From assembly GCA_013368325.1 (NCBI GenBank), contig JAACJK010000177.1, forward strand, positions 62,001 to 126,000: DNA of 64,000 nucleotides, read 5' to 3'. The stretch is from Ephemerocybe angulata (lineage: Eukaryota; Basidiomycota; Agaricomycetes; Agaricales; Psathyrellaceae). The notes below the pieces were generated by a model. It saw only the letters and a program-made list of their open reading frames with translations, ran no database searches and was not told the origin of the DNA. The position numbers were made by a program, and so were the translations under genes. Below are positions 1-11,071 of the stretch, in pieces. Every line of letters starts with the position of its first letter. The stretch's first letter is position 1.

Positions 1-293
1 CCAGAGAACAATAGAGTCCATATGAGTCGATATGACTAAAAGGCAGCGCGTGGGCAGTGCGCCTGAGAACAAAGGTGTGAACAAGGTGTGAATGTGCTGT
101 GCACGAGAATAAGAAGCACGAACGTGCTGTGCATGAAGTGAGGGGAAGGCTCAGAAGAGCGAAGGCAGTGTGAAGGTGTGCAAGGGTGTGCAAAGGTGTG
201 CAAGAGTGTGCAGGAATGCGCACGAATGAATGGTAAAGGAAGAAATAAAAGGAAAAGAAGAGAAAATAAGTAGGCTGACCAGTGTTCACGACA
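1..293 (-). repeat. 3' LTR of the chromovirus (partial)
   Basis: On the minus strand the LTR begins TGTCGTGAACAC at 293, directly after a purine-rich tract, and continues to the window edge. The same 293 bases recur at 24858-25150 without indels and with about 18 mismatches counted by eye, nearly all transitions. The outer end of the LTR lies outside the window, so its full length cannot be given here. Confidence 0.88.
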
Positions 294-306
294 TTACCCC
301 CCTCCT
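294..306 (-). other. polypurine tract (plus-strand primer) of the chromovirus
   Basis: Minus-strand AGGAGGGGGGTAA lies immediately 5' of the LTR start TGTCG. A G/A run touching the 3' LTR is the standard site from which plus-strand DNA synthesis is primed in LTR retrotransposons. Confidence 0.75.
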
Positions 307-351
307 ACAACTCATCGTCCTCGATGACTATGGTCGGGGTGCTGTGGGGTG

Positions 352-1614
352 TCAAAGGTGGAACTCCGCAACGGCTTCAGCTGCGTTCCCAAGGTTGGCG
401 AGGGGTTCCCAAGAGTTCTCGCTGTCGTTGTAGCCCTTCCAGCTGATGAGGTATTCAACCCAGCGCTTTCGTCCACGCTTGACCTCCCTACTATCCAGCA
501 CGTCCTGGACTTCAAACTCTGTCCCATCCTCGAGTTCAACAGGCTCTGGTGGGGGAGGTAGGATGCCGTTGGTGTCGTTCCCTTTCCAGGGACTAAGCTT
601 GTCGACGTGGAAGACAGGATGGAGGCGGGATAGAGACGGAGGGAGTGCGAGACGGTAGTCAAGGTCGCCGACCTTCTCAATGACCTTGTAGGGGCCGAGC
701 TGGAAGTCCCCAAGCTTTCGAGTGGGCACCTTGATGTTGATGTTCTTGGCGCTGAGCCAGACGTAGTCATCTACGGCGAAGGTGTGTGCTGTCCGCTTCC
801 CAGCTTCGAAGGTTGTCTTCTGGCGGGCTTTCTCCATTCGTAAGGCTGCTTCAACGTCTTTCCGGGTGTCCAGAAGGTCTTGGATGCGTTCGTCGACACC
901 GCGGACCCCAGTGGTAGCGCCGATGGGAATGTTGAAGTGGGGGGAGTAGCCGTAGATAACCTCGAAGGGGGAGCGATTATGAGCAGAATGGATGCGGGAG
1001 TTGATGACGAACTCAGCCATGGGGAGGTGCTGGTCCCAATCGTCCTGTCGTCGACTGACATAGAAGCGAAGGTGCTTCTCAACTTCCTGGTTTGCGCGCT
1101 CGGTCTGGCCGTTGGCCTGAGGGTGGTATGCCGTCGTGAGGTTGGATCCAATCCCAAGGCGTTGAAGGAGAGTGCGCATGACATTAGAGGCGAACTGGGG
1201 CCCTCGGTCGCTGATGAAACGAAGGGGCAAACTGTGGAGGCGGAAGATCTCTCGGTAGTAGATGTCGACGACGCCTTCAGTCGAGATGGTGGAGGAGCAG
1301 GGGAGTGCGTGGATCTGCTTGGTGAAGAAGTCGGTGAAGACGATGACTGCATCGAATCCATGGGCAGGTGGTAGCTGTGTGATGAGGTCAACTCCAACAG
1401 CCTCCCAAGGGCCTCCGGGGACGTCCATGGGCTGGGTGAGGGCACGAGGGTGCTGGGCATGCTTGCGTCGGGCACAGAGGTCGCAGCCTTCGACGTACTT
1501 CTTCACAAAAGCACACATCGTGGGCCACCAGTACAACCGCTCGACCCGTTCGAGGGTTGCATGGTTCCCAGGATGGCCTGAAGTGGGGTCATCGTGGCAC
1601 TTCTTTACCACCTC
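352..1614 (-). pseudogene. pol: chromovirus integrase with C-terminal chromodomain (pol, 3' part)
   Basis: Joins element cDNA into the host chromosome. The open frame starts just after an in-frame TGA at 1615-1617. An HHCC zinc-binding region comes first (H residues in KCHDDPTSGHPGNH, then GCDLC), followed by the DDE core: D in GVDLITQ, D in FISDRGPQF and E in QTERANQEVE. A chromodomain closes the protein (EVQDVLDS, then VEYLISWKGY and SWEPLANL), expected to bind methylated histone H3 tails. Catalytic residues and chromodomain aromatics are present, so this part could fold; it is separated from RT only by one stop. The CGA arginine codon expected at 1615 would become TGA by a single C-to-T change. 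Confidence 0.92.
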
Positions 1615-3402
1615 TCACCGGAGTTCCTCGTCTGCTGGGACGTATACCTTGCCTCTGAACCGTACTAACCCATTCTCCTCTGTCCACTCGGTCAACCCGT
1701 TGACGAGTTTCTGGGGACCAAACTTGCACAGCTTCTCTAGCCCGCCCAAGACCACAGATTCGCGTGCACTCGCACGACGAATTCGGTCTTCGAGGGGGTT
1801 GGTGAACTGGGAAGCGGCCGCGAGTTTGGCAAAGTGTTCAGGGCGGAGGACAGTGCGCTGGGTGTTGTCGTCAGAGTCCGAGACGTGGTGGTGGGGCATG
1901 CGTGAGAGGGGGTCAGCTTGGGTGTTAGCGGCACCCGGGCGGTGTTCGAGACGGAAGTCGAAGCGAGAGAGGTACAGGGCCCATCTCGCCTGTCGTCGTG
2001 CCAGATCTTGCGCAGTGCGCCAGTACTTCAGGTTAGCATGATCGGTTACGATCCCGAAGGTGTCAGGGAGACCTTCCAGGAACGGGCACCAATCCTTAAG
2101 GGCTTCGATGATGGCTAGCATCTCCCGGTCATAGATCTCGTAGTTTCGTTGAGCTGGGTCCATAGACGCCGATCGGAAGGCAACAGGGTGCCAAGCGCCG
2201 TCAGCAGCTTGCTGAAGAAGAGCACCTCCAGTGGCAAAGCCAGAGGCGTCGACTTCGATGCGAGTTGGGCGATCAGGATCCCAGAGGGCGAGGACAGGGG
2301 CCGAGATGAAGGCGTCACGGAGGGTTTCGAAGGCTTGCTGATGCTCGTCAGTCCATTCGAACGGGGTGTTCTTCTTAGTGAGGTCATGGAGGGGGCGGGC
2401 GACTTTGGAAAAGTCCTTGATGAAGCGGCGGTAGAAGTTGGCAAAGCCTAGGAATCCTCGGACTTCGCGGACGTTGCGCGGTACAGGCCAGCCACGGACG
2501 GCTTGGACCTTAGCAGGGTCCATGCTCACCTCTCCCTCTCGGATAACCATACCCAGATACTCGATCTCCTCCTTCTCGAACTCACACTTCTCTGGACGTA
2601 GGTAGAGGTCATGCTGGCGCAGGCGACGAAGGACTTCGTGGGTGATACGGCGGTGTTCTTCCAGGTCCATGGTGAAGATGAGGATGTCGTCGAGGTAGAC
2701 CGCCACCTTGCCGGATGCGACCAGATCTGAGAAGATCGAGTTCATGAGGCCCTGGAATGTGGCAGGTGAGTTGGTTAGACCGAAAAACATGACTTTGGGT
2801 TCAAAGAGGCCTCGGCTAGTAGCGAACGCAGCTTTCCATTCATCTCCCTTCTTTATGCGGACATTGTTGTATCCCCAGCGGACGTCAAATTTGGTGAAGT
2901 ATTTGGCACCTCGAAGACGGCTGATGATGTCGGCGACAAGAGGGAGCGGGTACCGGTTCTTGATGGTGTACTCGTTGAGACGGCGATAGTCCTGGATGAA
3001 GCGGAGTGTTCCATCCTTCTTCTTGATGAAGAAGACCGGGGAGGAGATGGGCGACTTAGACGGTTGGATGTATCCTTTGGCGAGGTTCTCCTGGAGGAAC
3101 GTGTCGAGCACAGCCTGTTCATCCAGGGACATGGGGTAGATCTTGGTGCGGATGTTGGCTGGAGCACCAGGCGTGAGCTCGATGGCATGATCCCAATCCT
3201 TGTGGCTTGGCAGGCGAGTGGATTCTTGTTCAGAAAAGACGGCGGCGTGTTCTCGGTAGTGGGCAGGGATGATCTCATCAAGGGTTCTCTCCGGTTTACC
3301 TTTTTTCGCGTCCTCAGCGATCTTCTGGGAGTAGGTGAAGCCAGCCGAACACCACAGTTCCTCATCCGTGCGCTCGATGATGCCAGCTCGAAGCCAGCGA
3401 CG
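1615..3402 (-). pseudogene. pol: chromovirus reverse transcriptase and RNase H (pol, middle part)
   Basis: Copies element RNA into DNA and removes the RNA strand. The frame is open from just after a TGA at 3403-3405 to the TGA at 1615-1617. RT motifs are complete: SSPVFFIKKKDG, FTKFDVRWGYN, FFGLTNSPATFQ and the catalytic YLDD in AVYLDDILIF. RNase H follows, with acidic residues in IEVDASG, YDREMLAI, IVTDHANL and the final D of ANTQADPLSR. The frame is the same as protease upstream and integrase downstream, so pol was one polyprotein broken by two stops. Confidence 0.93.
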
Positions 3403-4257
3403 TCAGGTTGTTCGGTTAGCACGGATTCGGCAGAAGGGGGTTTCGGGCTTCTCTTCCACAGGAGGGGGCGACAATGGTGGGGTAGGTTCAGGAGTTGGAG
3501 AGCTGGGGAGCGTGGGCCAAGAGGCGTAGATCTCCTCCAGAATCGCTCCATCAGAGGGTTCCCCTAAGTCCAAACACAGATGTCTTTCCTCCGGCACCTC
3601 CTCTACCGAGGCGCGGGGATGACGGCGTGAAGGTAGGAGCTCTGGAACGGATGCGATGGGGTCTGGGGGTGCGCTCAAGGCATAGATCTCTTCCAGGATA
3701 GATCCATTGGACAGTTCCCCCAGAGCATGGCTCGGGTTCGGGTCCTCCGGAACATCCTCGATGGTGGCTCGGGGGTTGATGCGCACAATACCCTTTGTCC
3801 AGTGAATCTCTGGGTTAACCTGGCGAAGCCAGGGGAGTCCCAGGATGATGTTCTCGCCTCCTAGGTCGGTGACAAGAAAGTCCGTCCAGTGGTTGTGGGG
3901 TCTGACCGTGAGGTGAAGACGTGCGAAGTGGGTGATGTCCCCAGCGGTGTTTGGGGAGCCATCAATGTTGCGAAGGAGGATGGGGTGACGGAGTGGGAAG
4001 GTTGTGATGTGGTGCTTCAGGACAAAGGGGTGGTCAAGAAAGAGGGCGGTAGCCCCACAATCTATCATGGCTGCTGAGCTAGTGCTCCTGTTGCGACCTC
4101 TCAACGTTGTTCGTACTCGGAAATGGTCTGAAGTGGGATCGATTTCATGAATAGAACTAATGGTACATGATGAGATGGAGTCATAGGAGGAGGTGGAACA
4201 CATAGCGATGGGTACGCGTGCGGCAGCACGGATGGGCACCCGCTTCAAAAACCCCAC
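3403..4257 (-). pseudogene. pol: chromovirus aspartic protease region (pol, 5' part)
   Basis: Cleaves the Gag and Gag-Pol polyproteins. The active-site motif is IDCGATALF (DCGA in place of the more usual DSGA), followed by the second protease signature IILGLPWL. Downstream is an acidic, proline-rich linker with imperfect repeats of the form VPE..P...LGE.S.G.ILEEIYA. The frame is -1 relative to gag and has no ATG near its start, so it is expected to be made only by ribosomal frameshifting at 4248-4254. The TGA at 3403-3405 ends it in the linker to RT; the reading frame continues unchanged beyond it. Confidence 0.85.
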
Positions 4258-5528
4258 TTGTCATTGGCGAGGAGCCCAAAGAGATGGTTCTGCTCGGCGA
4301 GGGCAGCCTCTAGGCATGCAAACCTAGGGTCCTCGGGCGTCGGCGAAGGGGCAGGAGACGAGACATTGGGGGCAGAGGTCTCGCCTGGGAAGAGGGTGAA
4401 GGGGGTGTCGCTGGTCGTGGCAGCTGCCTTCTGGGAGCGTCGGGCTCCTCGGCCTTTCTCGTTGCCTAGGTACTTGTCCTGGCAGATGGCCTCGATGTGC
4501 CCGATGAGGGCGCAGTATCCACACTTGGTGGCCTCGTGTCCTCCTGCCGACTTCAGGTGGGCCTTGGAGCCGCACCCGTAGCAGCGACCTCGCATGAGCT
4601 TGGTGAAGTCTTTGCGGGTGCGAGCTGTCGAGCTTCAGCTAGCATCGACATCCATGGCGTAGGGGTCGCGAGGGGCAGTGGGAGGGGAGTAGGCAGTGGA
4701 ACCCTTGGTACAAGGGCCTTCCGCCATGCTGTCACACATGTGGAAGTCAACCTTGACGGCGAGCTGGACGAGCTCCTCAAAGCTGGCAGGCGCTTTGGCG
4801 AAGGAGGCCATGGTCAACCAGGCACGGGCATCCTTGGAGAGGCCCTGCTTGAAGCGATGACCAAGGTCCGACTGGGAGTAGTCTGTGCGTCCCGAGACCT
4901 CTTGGAAGCGCGCTGTGTACTGCGTGACCGTCTTGCTGCCCTGGGTGATGGATTCGAGCTCCCTCTAGGCTTCGGCGTTGTCGTCCGATGCCATGAAACG
5001 GGCCTTGAAGGCCCTGACGAACTCGTCCCACGATCCGCTGAAGGGAAAGGGAGTGATGGTGACAGCAGGCTGGTTGGCTGCAGCAGCAGCTGCAGCAGCG
5101 GCTTGGGTGGTGGCATGGGCCTCGATGTCTTGGAGGTAATGGACAGCCCACACCGCGGCTTCCCCCTGCAGGAGCGAGAGGGCATGGATGATCCACTGCT
5201 CAGGAGCGATCTCATGGCAGCCAGTGGTAGTGTTGAGCTTGTTGAGGGGAGCCTCCTTCGATCAGGCCCACATGGTGTAGTACTGGAGGAATTGCCGGGC
5301 GTCGGCAGAACCTCCCTTGAAAGGCTCTGGGCAAGCCATACTGGAACCGGTGGACACATTGACAGCCCCAACCTGGGTGGTGGAGTTGACAGGAGGAGGC
5401 GCAGGCACAGGGGCAGCTTGGGTTGCTTGGGTTTGAGCTGCGGCCAGTGCGGTCAGCTGGTCGTTGGTCCTCGTCTGGGCTTCTATGAGCCTCGTGAAGA
5501 GGGCTTCAAGACGCGCGGTGTCAGACAT
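4245..5528 (-). pseudogene. gag: chromovirus gag (capsid and nucleocapsid), three internal stops
   Basis: Gag forms the virus-like particle that packages element RNA. The start chosen is the ATG at 5526-5528 (MSDTARLEALF). The middle part reads as a retrotransposon gag domain (FPFSGSWDEFVRAFKARF, then SDLGHRFKQGLSKDARAWL). The C-terminus has a CCHC knuckle, CGYCALIGHIEAIC (C-x2-C-x4-H-x4-C), preceded by a second Cys/His cluster CYGCGSKAH. All pieces share one frame, interrupted by TGA at 5262-5264, TAG at 4965-4967 and TGA at 4635-4637; the TGAs are each one C-to-T step from CGA. Full length would be about 427 codons, normal for such Gag proteins. Confidence 0.85.
4248..4254 (-). promoter_or_regulatory. 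-1 ribosomal frameshift heptamer at the gag/pol junction
   Basis: In the gag frame the codons read AAG TGG GGT TTT TGA. The heptamer G GGT TTT fits the X XXY YYZ rule for -1 slippage exactly and is followed at once by the gag stop (4245-4247). After slippage the ribosome reads TTG AAG CGG, which is the start of the protease frame. Gag and pol overlap only here. Confidence 0.75.
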
Positions 5529-5570
5529 GGTAGGAGGTGGACTTGCATCAGGGGTCCCAGTGTCCAACAA

Positions 5571-6572
5571 TAATCCATTATTTTCTCCTATTTTGAGTTA
5601 TATTTGAAGATCAGACCCATAATGTAAATAAGACTTACAGACCACCTGAGAAGGTATTGCAAGTGACGTTGGACTTTGCGAAACCTCAGCAACTCAGGCA
5701 CTCTGAAGTTGGTGGTCAAGGCCCATATGAATTGCAACCGCTTGTCAAGTCCATCGCACTGGCGAATATGATGGAATCGTGCCGAAACGGCACAACCTTA
5801 TCAGATCGTGAAGCCTTGTTGATCATGTCAGGCACTGGCCAGGGCTGCAAGACTGCGGGCATCTTGTCACATTCAGCTGGGTATCTAAGCGCTGGTATAC
5901 ATTTTGGGCATTACCAGGTCTATCATCGTTGTTTCGTTGGCCAAATTCTATATGCCTCGTGTGCCATGTCATTTACAGAAGGCTTGCGTTGATGCTCGGC
6001 ACTGCCATACTGTCAGGTTTGACCAGACAGGGGCTGCTGAAATATTAACATAACCCTGGCTCAGCTAACAAGAGTTGGAGTTAGTCTAAGCAACAGCCTG
6101 ACCGATGTGACCCCCAATCCTTCATGAACCCAAATATCTTGTCTCGTTCTGCGACATGTCGAAAGGTGGATACACGGATGCTAATTTTCGTCATAGTTAT
6201 GACTGGCCCTCATCCTCATCCAGCGTAGTCGCTGTTTTCAGCCGTGTACTGCACACCATCATTTACCAGGCAGCCATACGTGTCATTGGACAATCGTGCA
6301 GTCATGTTTGACAAGTAATGAAGCACTTGGGCCTGAAGATCATGAGCACCATCCTGGTACATCATCTCAGCGATTGGAAACGTTGCAGTCGTACCCAAGA
6401 TGGAATAAAGTGAGGAGGTCTGCTCAAGGGCCACAAGTGTAGCTGAACATCGTTTAGGTTCCTCAACATGACCACCATTGTCAGTCGAGTAATATAATTA
6501 GACGATGATATCATATTGCAACTCCATTCTATCTATGATCTATGTACCGTCTCTGCAAGTGCCAAGGATATT
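5571..6572. other. no gene called between chromovirus and DUF6698 gene
   Basis: Two open frames occur (5657-5992 plus, 6216-6434 minus) but neither shows a motif, a plausible splice partner or a recognised family. No LTR copy, terminal repeat or tRNA was seen. It may hold the decayed 5' end of the retroelement or old flanking DNA. Confidence 0.4.
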
Positions 6573-7689
6573 CTAATTTGCACCTCCTCCCTCACTAGAA
6601 CCTGCATTATTACCACTGCCCTGCGCGTGCTTTGCAGCATTTATCGCTGCTCGCCGAGCTTTGATCCTGGACAATGCGCTGTTTGCGGGGATAACGCGTT
6701 TGGTGTTGGAAAATGATGGGAATACCTGCCTATTCCACCAAGCCATAAGATCCCTTACTTCAGTTTGCTCCTCAGGGTCTTCGAATAGCTCCAGAACAGA
6801 TGTGTAGAATGTTTCGGAATCCGTCTCTTTATCCGTTCGACTAAATGTGCTTGCTGATGACAGGGCGAAGCGTACCTGGAGATGTTCATGATCCCATTTG
6901 AGCACCATCCAAAGTGATATCTGAGCAAAGGAGCGACACACCTGTGTTGCAATATATGCAATTGATGCTCGTGTTGCACTAGTCATCCCATGAATTCTGG
7001 CATTTCCAGACCTTGTCGCCTTCGGGTCATCGTCAACGGAGCTGGGCGAAGTAAATACATGTTTGTATGCCTGAATTAAAATCCAGTCAGAGAGAAACAC
7101 AGATTTCAAGATTTCGTGCAGGTTGGACGAACCCGAACTAGTAATTTGCTTCTAAAGAAGCCCTTCCAAGGGTCCTCCTCATCGTACTGTTCATCCTTAT
7201 ACACGAATATAGGCCAATGATTTCCTGGAATTGACATCTCTTTATTTTTGAGTTGTCGCTTGACCCTAAGTAGCGCATGTCAGTCAGTCAGACGTGCTCA
7301 GCCTGTTGAGTGAAGTACGCACTCAGGATCCGACCAGTCCATCCCTGCTGGACACAAAAGAAACCCAGTGCGTTCGTGGTTGAACCCTCGATCAACCTTG
7401 ACATTCCTGGCGAGAGGTGGCGAGAGCGGTTCTCCATTAAGCACAATCCAGTCAAGTACAACACTCTTTAAGCTTTTTGTATCGTCTGACCGTGCGCTGG
7501 AGGCTCCTTTCTGCAGCTATTTCAAACTTTTTAGCTATCAGACAAACCCCAGGGTCTAAACGCATGCGCACCAAATTTGCGATTTCAAATATTTCTCCCT
7601 CATCTTCTGTGTCGTCCACCACAAGGCGGTCCTCGAGGCCTGGTACCATCTTCAGCAACGACCGGTACACCCGAAACTCTCGACGTTGC
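6573..7689 (-). CDS. DUF6698-type protein, multi-exon, 5' end uncertain
   Basis: I recognise this as the DUF6698 family that is expanded in agaricomycete genomes; its function is unknown. Phase-consistent minus-strand exons are 7572-7689 (RVYRSLLKMVPGLEDRL), 7323-7516 (LQKGASSARSDDTKSLK, then NVKVDRGFNHERTG), 7133-7265 (GNHWPIFVYKDEQYDEEDPW), 6942-7070 (AYKHVFTSPSSVDDDPKATR) and 6573-6875 (FYTSVLELFEDPEEQ, ending in a low-complexity tail). Introns are 52-66 bp with GT..AG. At least one more 5' exon is needed because 7689 falls inside a codon; a candidate lies between 7745 and 7890 but I could not fix the start. The called part is uninterrupted, so the gene may be functional. Confidence 0.75.
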
Positions 7690-8632
7690 CTATACCATTG
7701 AGTAAGTAGTATTTTACAAATTAGACAATCAAACCAATTACTGTTGTGTCTCGGGAGGTTCGTCCGATTCGCCCGTCGACAGGCCGAGAAGAATGAGGGC
7801 ATGGATATTTGCAAAGGCAAACACTGATCTTCCGAAGTGCCGCCCATGGTGAACAAGTGGATCAGTATGGGCACTATATTGCAAGAGATGAGCACCTCAT
7901 GGTGAAGCCTGGCAAGAAGTACTCACGGGCGCTTCTTGGGTCCAAGCTCAAGGGCGTTTAACGGCCGTTTCTGGGAGGTCCTCTTGAACGAATTGGGAGC
8001 GGTTCCAAATCTCTGGTTCTCTGGCGGTGCAGTGTTCTCCTTGCCACTGGACATGTTGTCAGCGTCTAAACGTGTATTTCAATTGAGTGGTGAGGGTCCT
8101 AAATGGGCGGGCGGTAACTAAAGAGTATGAAATCCCGGAGCCATTGTTATATCATCGCAGAAAAGGGCAGGAAGCTCGATGAGATCTGGGTGACTCACCG
8201 AGGATAGTAATACGACGTCATACTAGAATCTATCTTTGGATCCAGGTTGAAGCTTTGCGCAGCCCTATATCCAGTGATCCCGGGCCACTATTCGCAGCTT
8301 CAGACTGCGGACTGAGGATACGCTAGGATACGCTATTGGTACGTTAACATTTTGTGAAAATCATAATACCGTGACCGTGTCATAGCTCTTCCACGCTCCT
8401 TTCCTGCCGCAGGCTACAGAAGGAAAGACCCTGAGGTAGGTCGTTGAGCAGTTGATGCGTCCATAGTTTTCAACATGTCATAATTTAGGCATACATCTTA
8501 AGCATATTCTACATATATGTATTGGTACACGAATATAAGATTTGAGGGGTAAGTACCCCGGGGATACTATCTAGAGGCCCATGAGCTCCTGGATTCCCTA
8601 TAGTAGAAAATTAAGACATACCTTCACTGCAA
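7690..8632. other. intergenic region with probable 5' exon of the DUF6698 gene
   Basis: 7690-7900 probably holds the first exon and intron of the minus-strand DUF6698 gene: there is a GT donor at the end of a minus-strand open stretch near 7740. From 7900 to 8632 I see only scattered short open frames without motifs, and no repeat or RNA gene. Confidence 0.4.
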
Positions 8633-9358
8633 TCAGAGCTCTGCAAAGGCGAGAAGAATATAGGCCACGAGTAAACCCAGAACGAATCCGACGAAGAGGC
8701 GCCAGGAGCTTTGCCTTGATGGAATGGCGGTCGGCTCTGGAGCTGTTGCTACAGTAACTCCAGTGTCCTTCTCGACGCCATCCGAGTCCTTCTCAAGGTC
8801 GTCCGAGTCCTTCTCGAGGACATCTGAGTCCTCCTTGAGGTTATCCTCCTTGATGTTGACCTCCTCAAGGTCGTCCCTCCTGAACCTGTCCTCCTTGAGG
8901 TCTTCAATCCATGCCTCTACATCCCGTCGCATACCAGCTACAAAGAATCCCCACCCGGCATCGGATACGCGAAATCCAGATACAGTCAGGGATTTGTCCC
9001 CCAAGAGTTCGCGGAGATCGGCCATAGGCAGGTATGGACCCGTGAACCTGCTGTTGGGTATGATGCGAACAGCATTTGTCGACACAGACTCTGGGGCCTC
9101 CATGACAGCGGAAAGGGAATGGAAAGAAGGCGTAGGAGTCCTATCTGGGGGTACCGAGGATCTCTCTTCTTTAACTTGAGGAGTAACACTTCTCAGTCGA
9201 CTACCGGCTCGGCTTGCAGGGGGAGGCGAAGTCGAAGTGAAGGGACATCCAGTGCGGGGGTGACCTTTCTTCGGCTGTCTACAGATGGTGCACCTTCGAA
9301 TGGAAGGACTCCCGGAAGTGCTAACTGAGGATAACGGGGTTTGTTCCCGGCTGCTCAT
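8633..9358 (-). CDS. hypothetical protein with N-terminal Cys/His motif and C-terminal membrane anchor
   Basis: A 241-residue single-exon frame, start MSSREQTPLS. Residues about 20-40 hold a small Cys/His motif, CTICRQPKKGHPRTGCP, the kind of short knuckle seen at the N-terminus of many agaricomycete proteins of unknown function. The middle (about 95-150) is mixed sequence, then comes an acidic stretch built on a repeated L-E-K-D-S-D unit (8770-8880). The last ~25 residues, FVGFVLGLLVAYILLAFAEL, form one hydrophobic helix ending at the C-terminus, suggesting a tail-anchored membrane protein facing the cytosol. No enzyme motif is visible. The repeats make the exact length prone to variation between strains. 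Confidence 0.6.
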   Translation of the reverse strand: MSSREQTPLSSVSTSGSPSIRRCTICRQPKKGHPRTGCPFTSTSPPPASRAGSRLRSVTPQVKEERSSVPPDRTPTPSFHSLSAVMEAPESVSTNAVRIIPNSRFTGPYLPMADLRELLGDKSLTVSGFRVSDAGWGFFVAGMRRDVEAWIEDLKEDRFRRDDLEEVNIKEDNLKEDSDVLEKDSDDLEKDSDGVEKDTGVTVATAPEPTAIPSRQSSWRLFVGFVLGLLVAYILLAFAEL

Positions 9359-9674
9359 GGCGGGAGTGTATGAGTAGTAGACAGGCCTGTTTTCTCAGTA
9401 GCCCAGGCTTGTATATAGTATTGTACTCAGAAAGGTGACTCGGAAGAGGCGACCAATGCCATCCCAATTTTGGCGCTTGACACATTGAAGCGCAGTTATC
9501 TCCATTGTATGTCATTTTTTTGGCGTAATGTGATGGCCAGTTGCGCAGTCGTCCTGGAGCCAACGACCGCGCATGTCAACTTCGGTGCTAAGTTTCAATC
9601 CCTAACGGCAGTTCATCAGCTCGTCTAATATATATAATGCGGCGAGGAGTTGGCAATCGAATATCAGGCCTCCC
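9359..9674. other. divergent intergenic region (probable shared promoter)
   Basis: About 316 bp separates the minus-strand 241-aa gene from the plus-strand five-exon gene. A TATATATAA-like run at 9628-9636 lies about 40 bp before the plus-strand start and could be its core promoter. No other feature seen. Confidence 0.35.
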
Positions 9675-10988
9675 ATGTCTTCTACAACTCTACATGCTAC
9701 TCTTACTGCAAGGCTCTCTGAGAATTGCACCCCCTCCCCTCCTTCTCCTAATGAGGTTGATCTCTCATTCCCTGAAGTCCCTCCAATTTCAGCGCTCGTT
9801 TTGTGTCGGGGAAGAGCGAGGTTTCGAGTTCATCCGTACTCTATTCAACATGCTCGCCTTACAGGCTATGGCACGATCTCCCCCACTCCAACAAGCACAA
9901 TCATGTCAAATCCCTTCCAACTCGGGTCCACAAGCTTGCCCGACGAAGCCTCTAGAGGTATTGTATATTACACTTTGACCGGGCAAAAAATTTGGATTAA
10001 TATACATTCTAGACTTGACAGCGTTACTACGTAATGCCCCTCCCTTGCCGACTCGAAAGTCCCGCGCTCCCATTGCTGCTTTCAGCATGGGGAATGGAGG
10101 CATCAGTAGCGCCCAAACAAGCGCCCAAGGGACTGGCACACAGACAGGTATTTCAAATTGGCTCATACATAGGGGGTCTAGTAATCAATATGTCTTAATC
10201 GCAGATAGTGCGCCCACTTCTCCTGGGCGAGTCATCCTGCCCCACCTCATCGCTATTCCTGGTGATGTACCAGAGCATCGCCCTCAGGAGGTGAAAATTC
10301 AATCACCCCTGCGAGTGCCGGTACATATTGAAATTGCCTCACCTGGTAAGCTGACGCTGCTTCCTTTTGAATATCTGGATTCCTAATCGGTTTTGCAGAT
10401 GTAAGCTTTGATCACCCTCGCAGAAAGGTGCCGGTGGTGGAGAGACCAGTGCGCCGTTCGCCGTACATGCTCAGGCAGGGCATCGACAAGGCTGCGATAG
10501 ATGACCTCATGCGAGAACAAGCATTGTCACAGGGTGAGTCTACTGGTATACTCTCAACATAGAGCCCAATAACCTGAAATTGTTAAATAGGTCACGCTCT
10601 TGACAAGCACTACCTTCGCCAGGCAAAAATCAAGAAATACAATCCCAAAGTGCTCATGGCGCCATCGAACATGAAGCTCCTCTATTCCAGTGCCTCAGCG
10701 TTTGCTGATGGTATCACAATGAGCCAATTCGGCAGAATTCTCCGGGCGTGCACCGAGTGCAGTCGATACATATTCGTCGACCGTTGCAGGAGCCACAACT
10801 GTGACCTTCCGCCTGTTGATGTGATGGACGATGCATTCTATCTACCCCAGTTGTTGATGTCGGCCAACTGCCCTGGCCTAACGCACAAAGATCTTGAAGC
10901 ATGCTACGATGTCTGTGACACTTGTAATCGTGTTTACTCTCATAGGTTCAGCAAGTTTCATGAATGCCCTCAGGCAGACTTGGACTAG
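9675..10988 (+). CDS. hypothetical five-exon protein with C-terminal Cys/His cluster
   Basis: Exons 9675-9957, 10013-10147, 10205-10345, 10399-10533 and 10591-10988 join in frame with consensus GT..AG introns of 53-57 bp to give 363 residues; this regularity argues strongly for a real gene. The N-terminal two-thirds is polar without known motifs. The C-terminus has two Cys/His groups, CTECSRYIFVDRCRSHNC and CDVCDTCNRV...HECP, likely to bind zinc. The family is not one I can name. It lies head-to-head with the 241-aa gene to its left and tail-to-tail with the next gene, about 80 bp away. No sign of decay. Confidence 0.65.
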
Positions 10989-11071
10989 GGGCAGCAACTT
11001 GGGGTCGTGGTGTATGTTATACATATAATTAGCAATAATATAAGGTGCAGTACGATGATAACACTTTCTGA

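Larger units (their letters stand above)
1..5570 (-). mobile_element. Ty3/gypsy chromovirus, degenerate, 3' LTR cut by window start
   Basis: The order on the minus strand is gag, protease, reverse transcriptase, RNase H, integrase with C-terminal chromodomain, polypurine tract, 3' LTR, which is the Ty3/gypsy order; the chromodomain places it among chromoviruses, which target heterochromatin in fungi. The element is dead: gag carries three in-frame stops and pol two. The 3' LTR runs off the left edge of the window. No LTR copy is visible to the right of gag (5571 onward), so the 5' LTR appears missing or too diverged to see. The right boundary near 5570-5580 is set only by the end of the gag frame and is approximate. 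Confidence 0.9.

Noticed and set aside
880..2451. Long plus-strand frames at 880-2451
   Set aside because: They are antisense to the conserved RT and integrase motifs of the chromovirus and have no family match.
7452..7895. 147-codon minus-strand frame as a stand-alone gene
   Set aside because: Its C-terminal third is intron sequence of the DUF6698 gene; splicing at 7571/7517 restores the family sequence.
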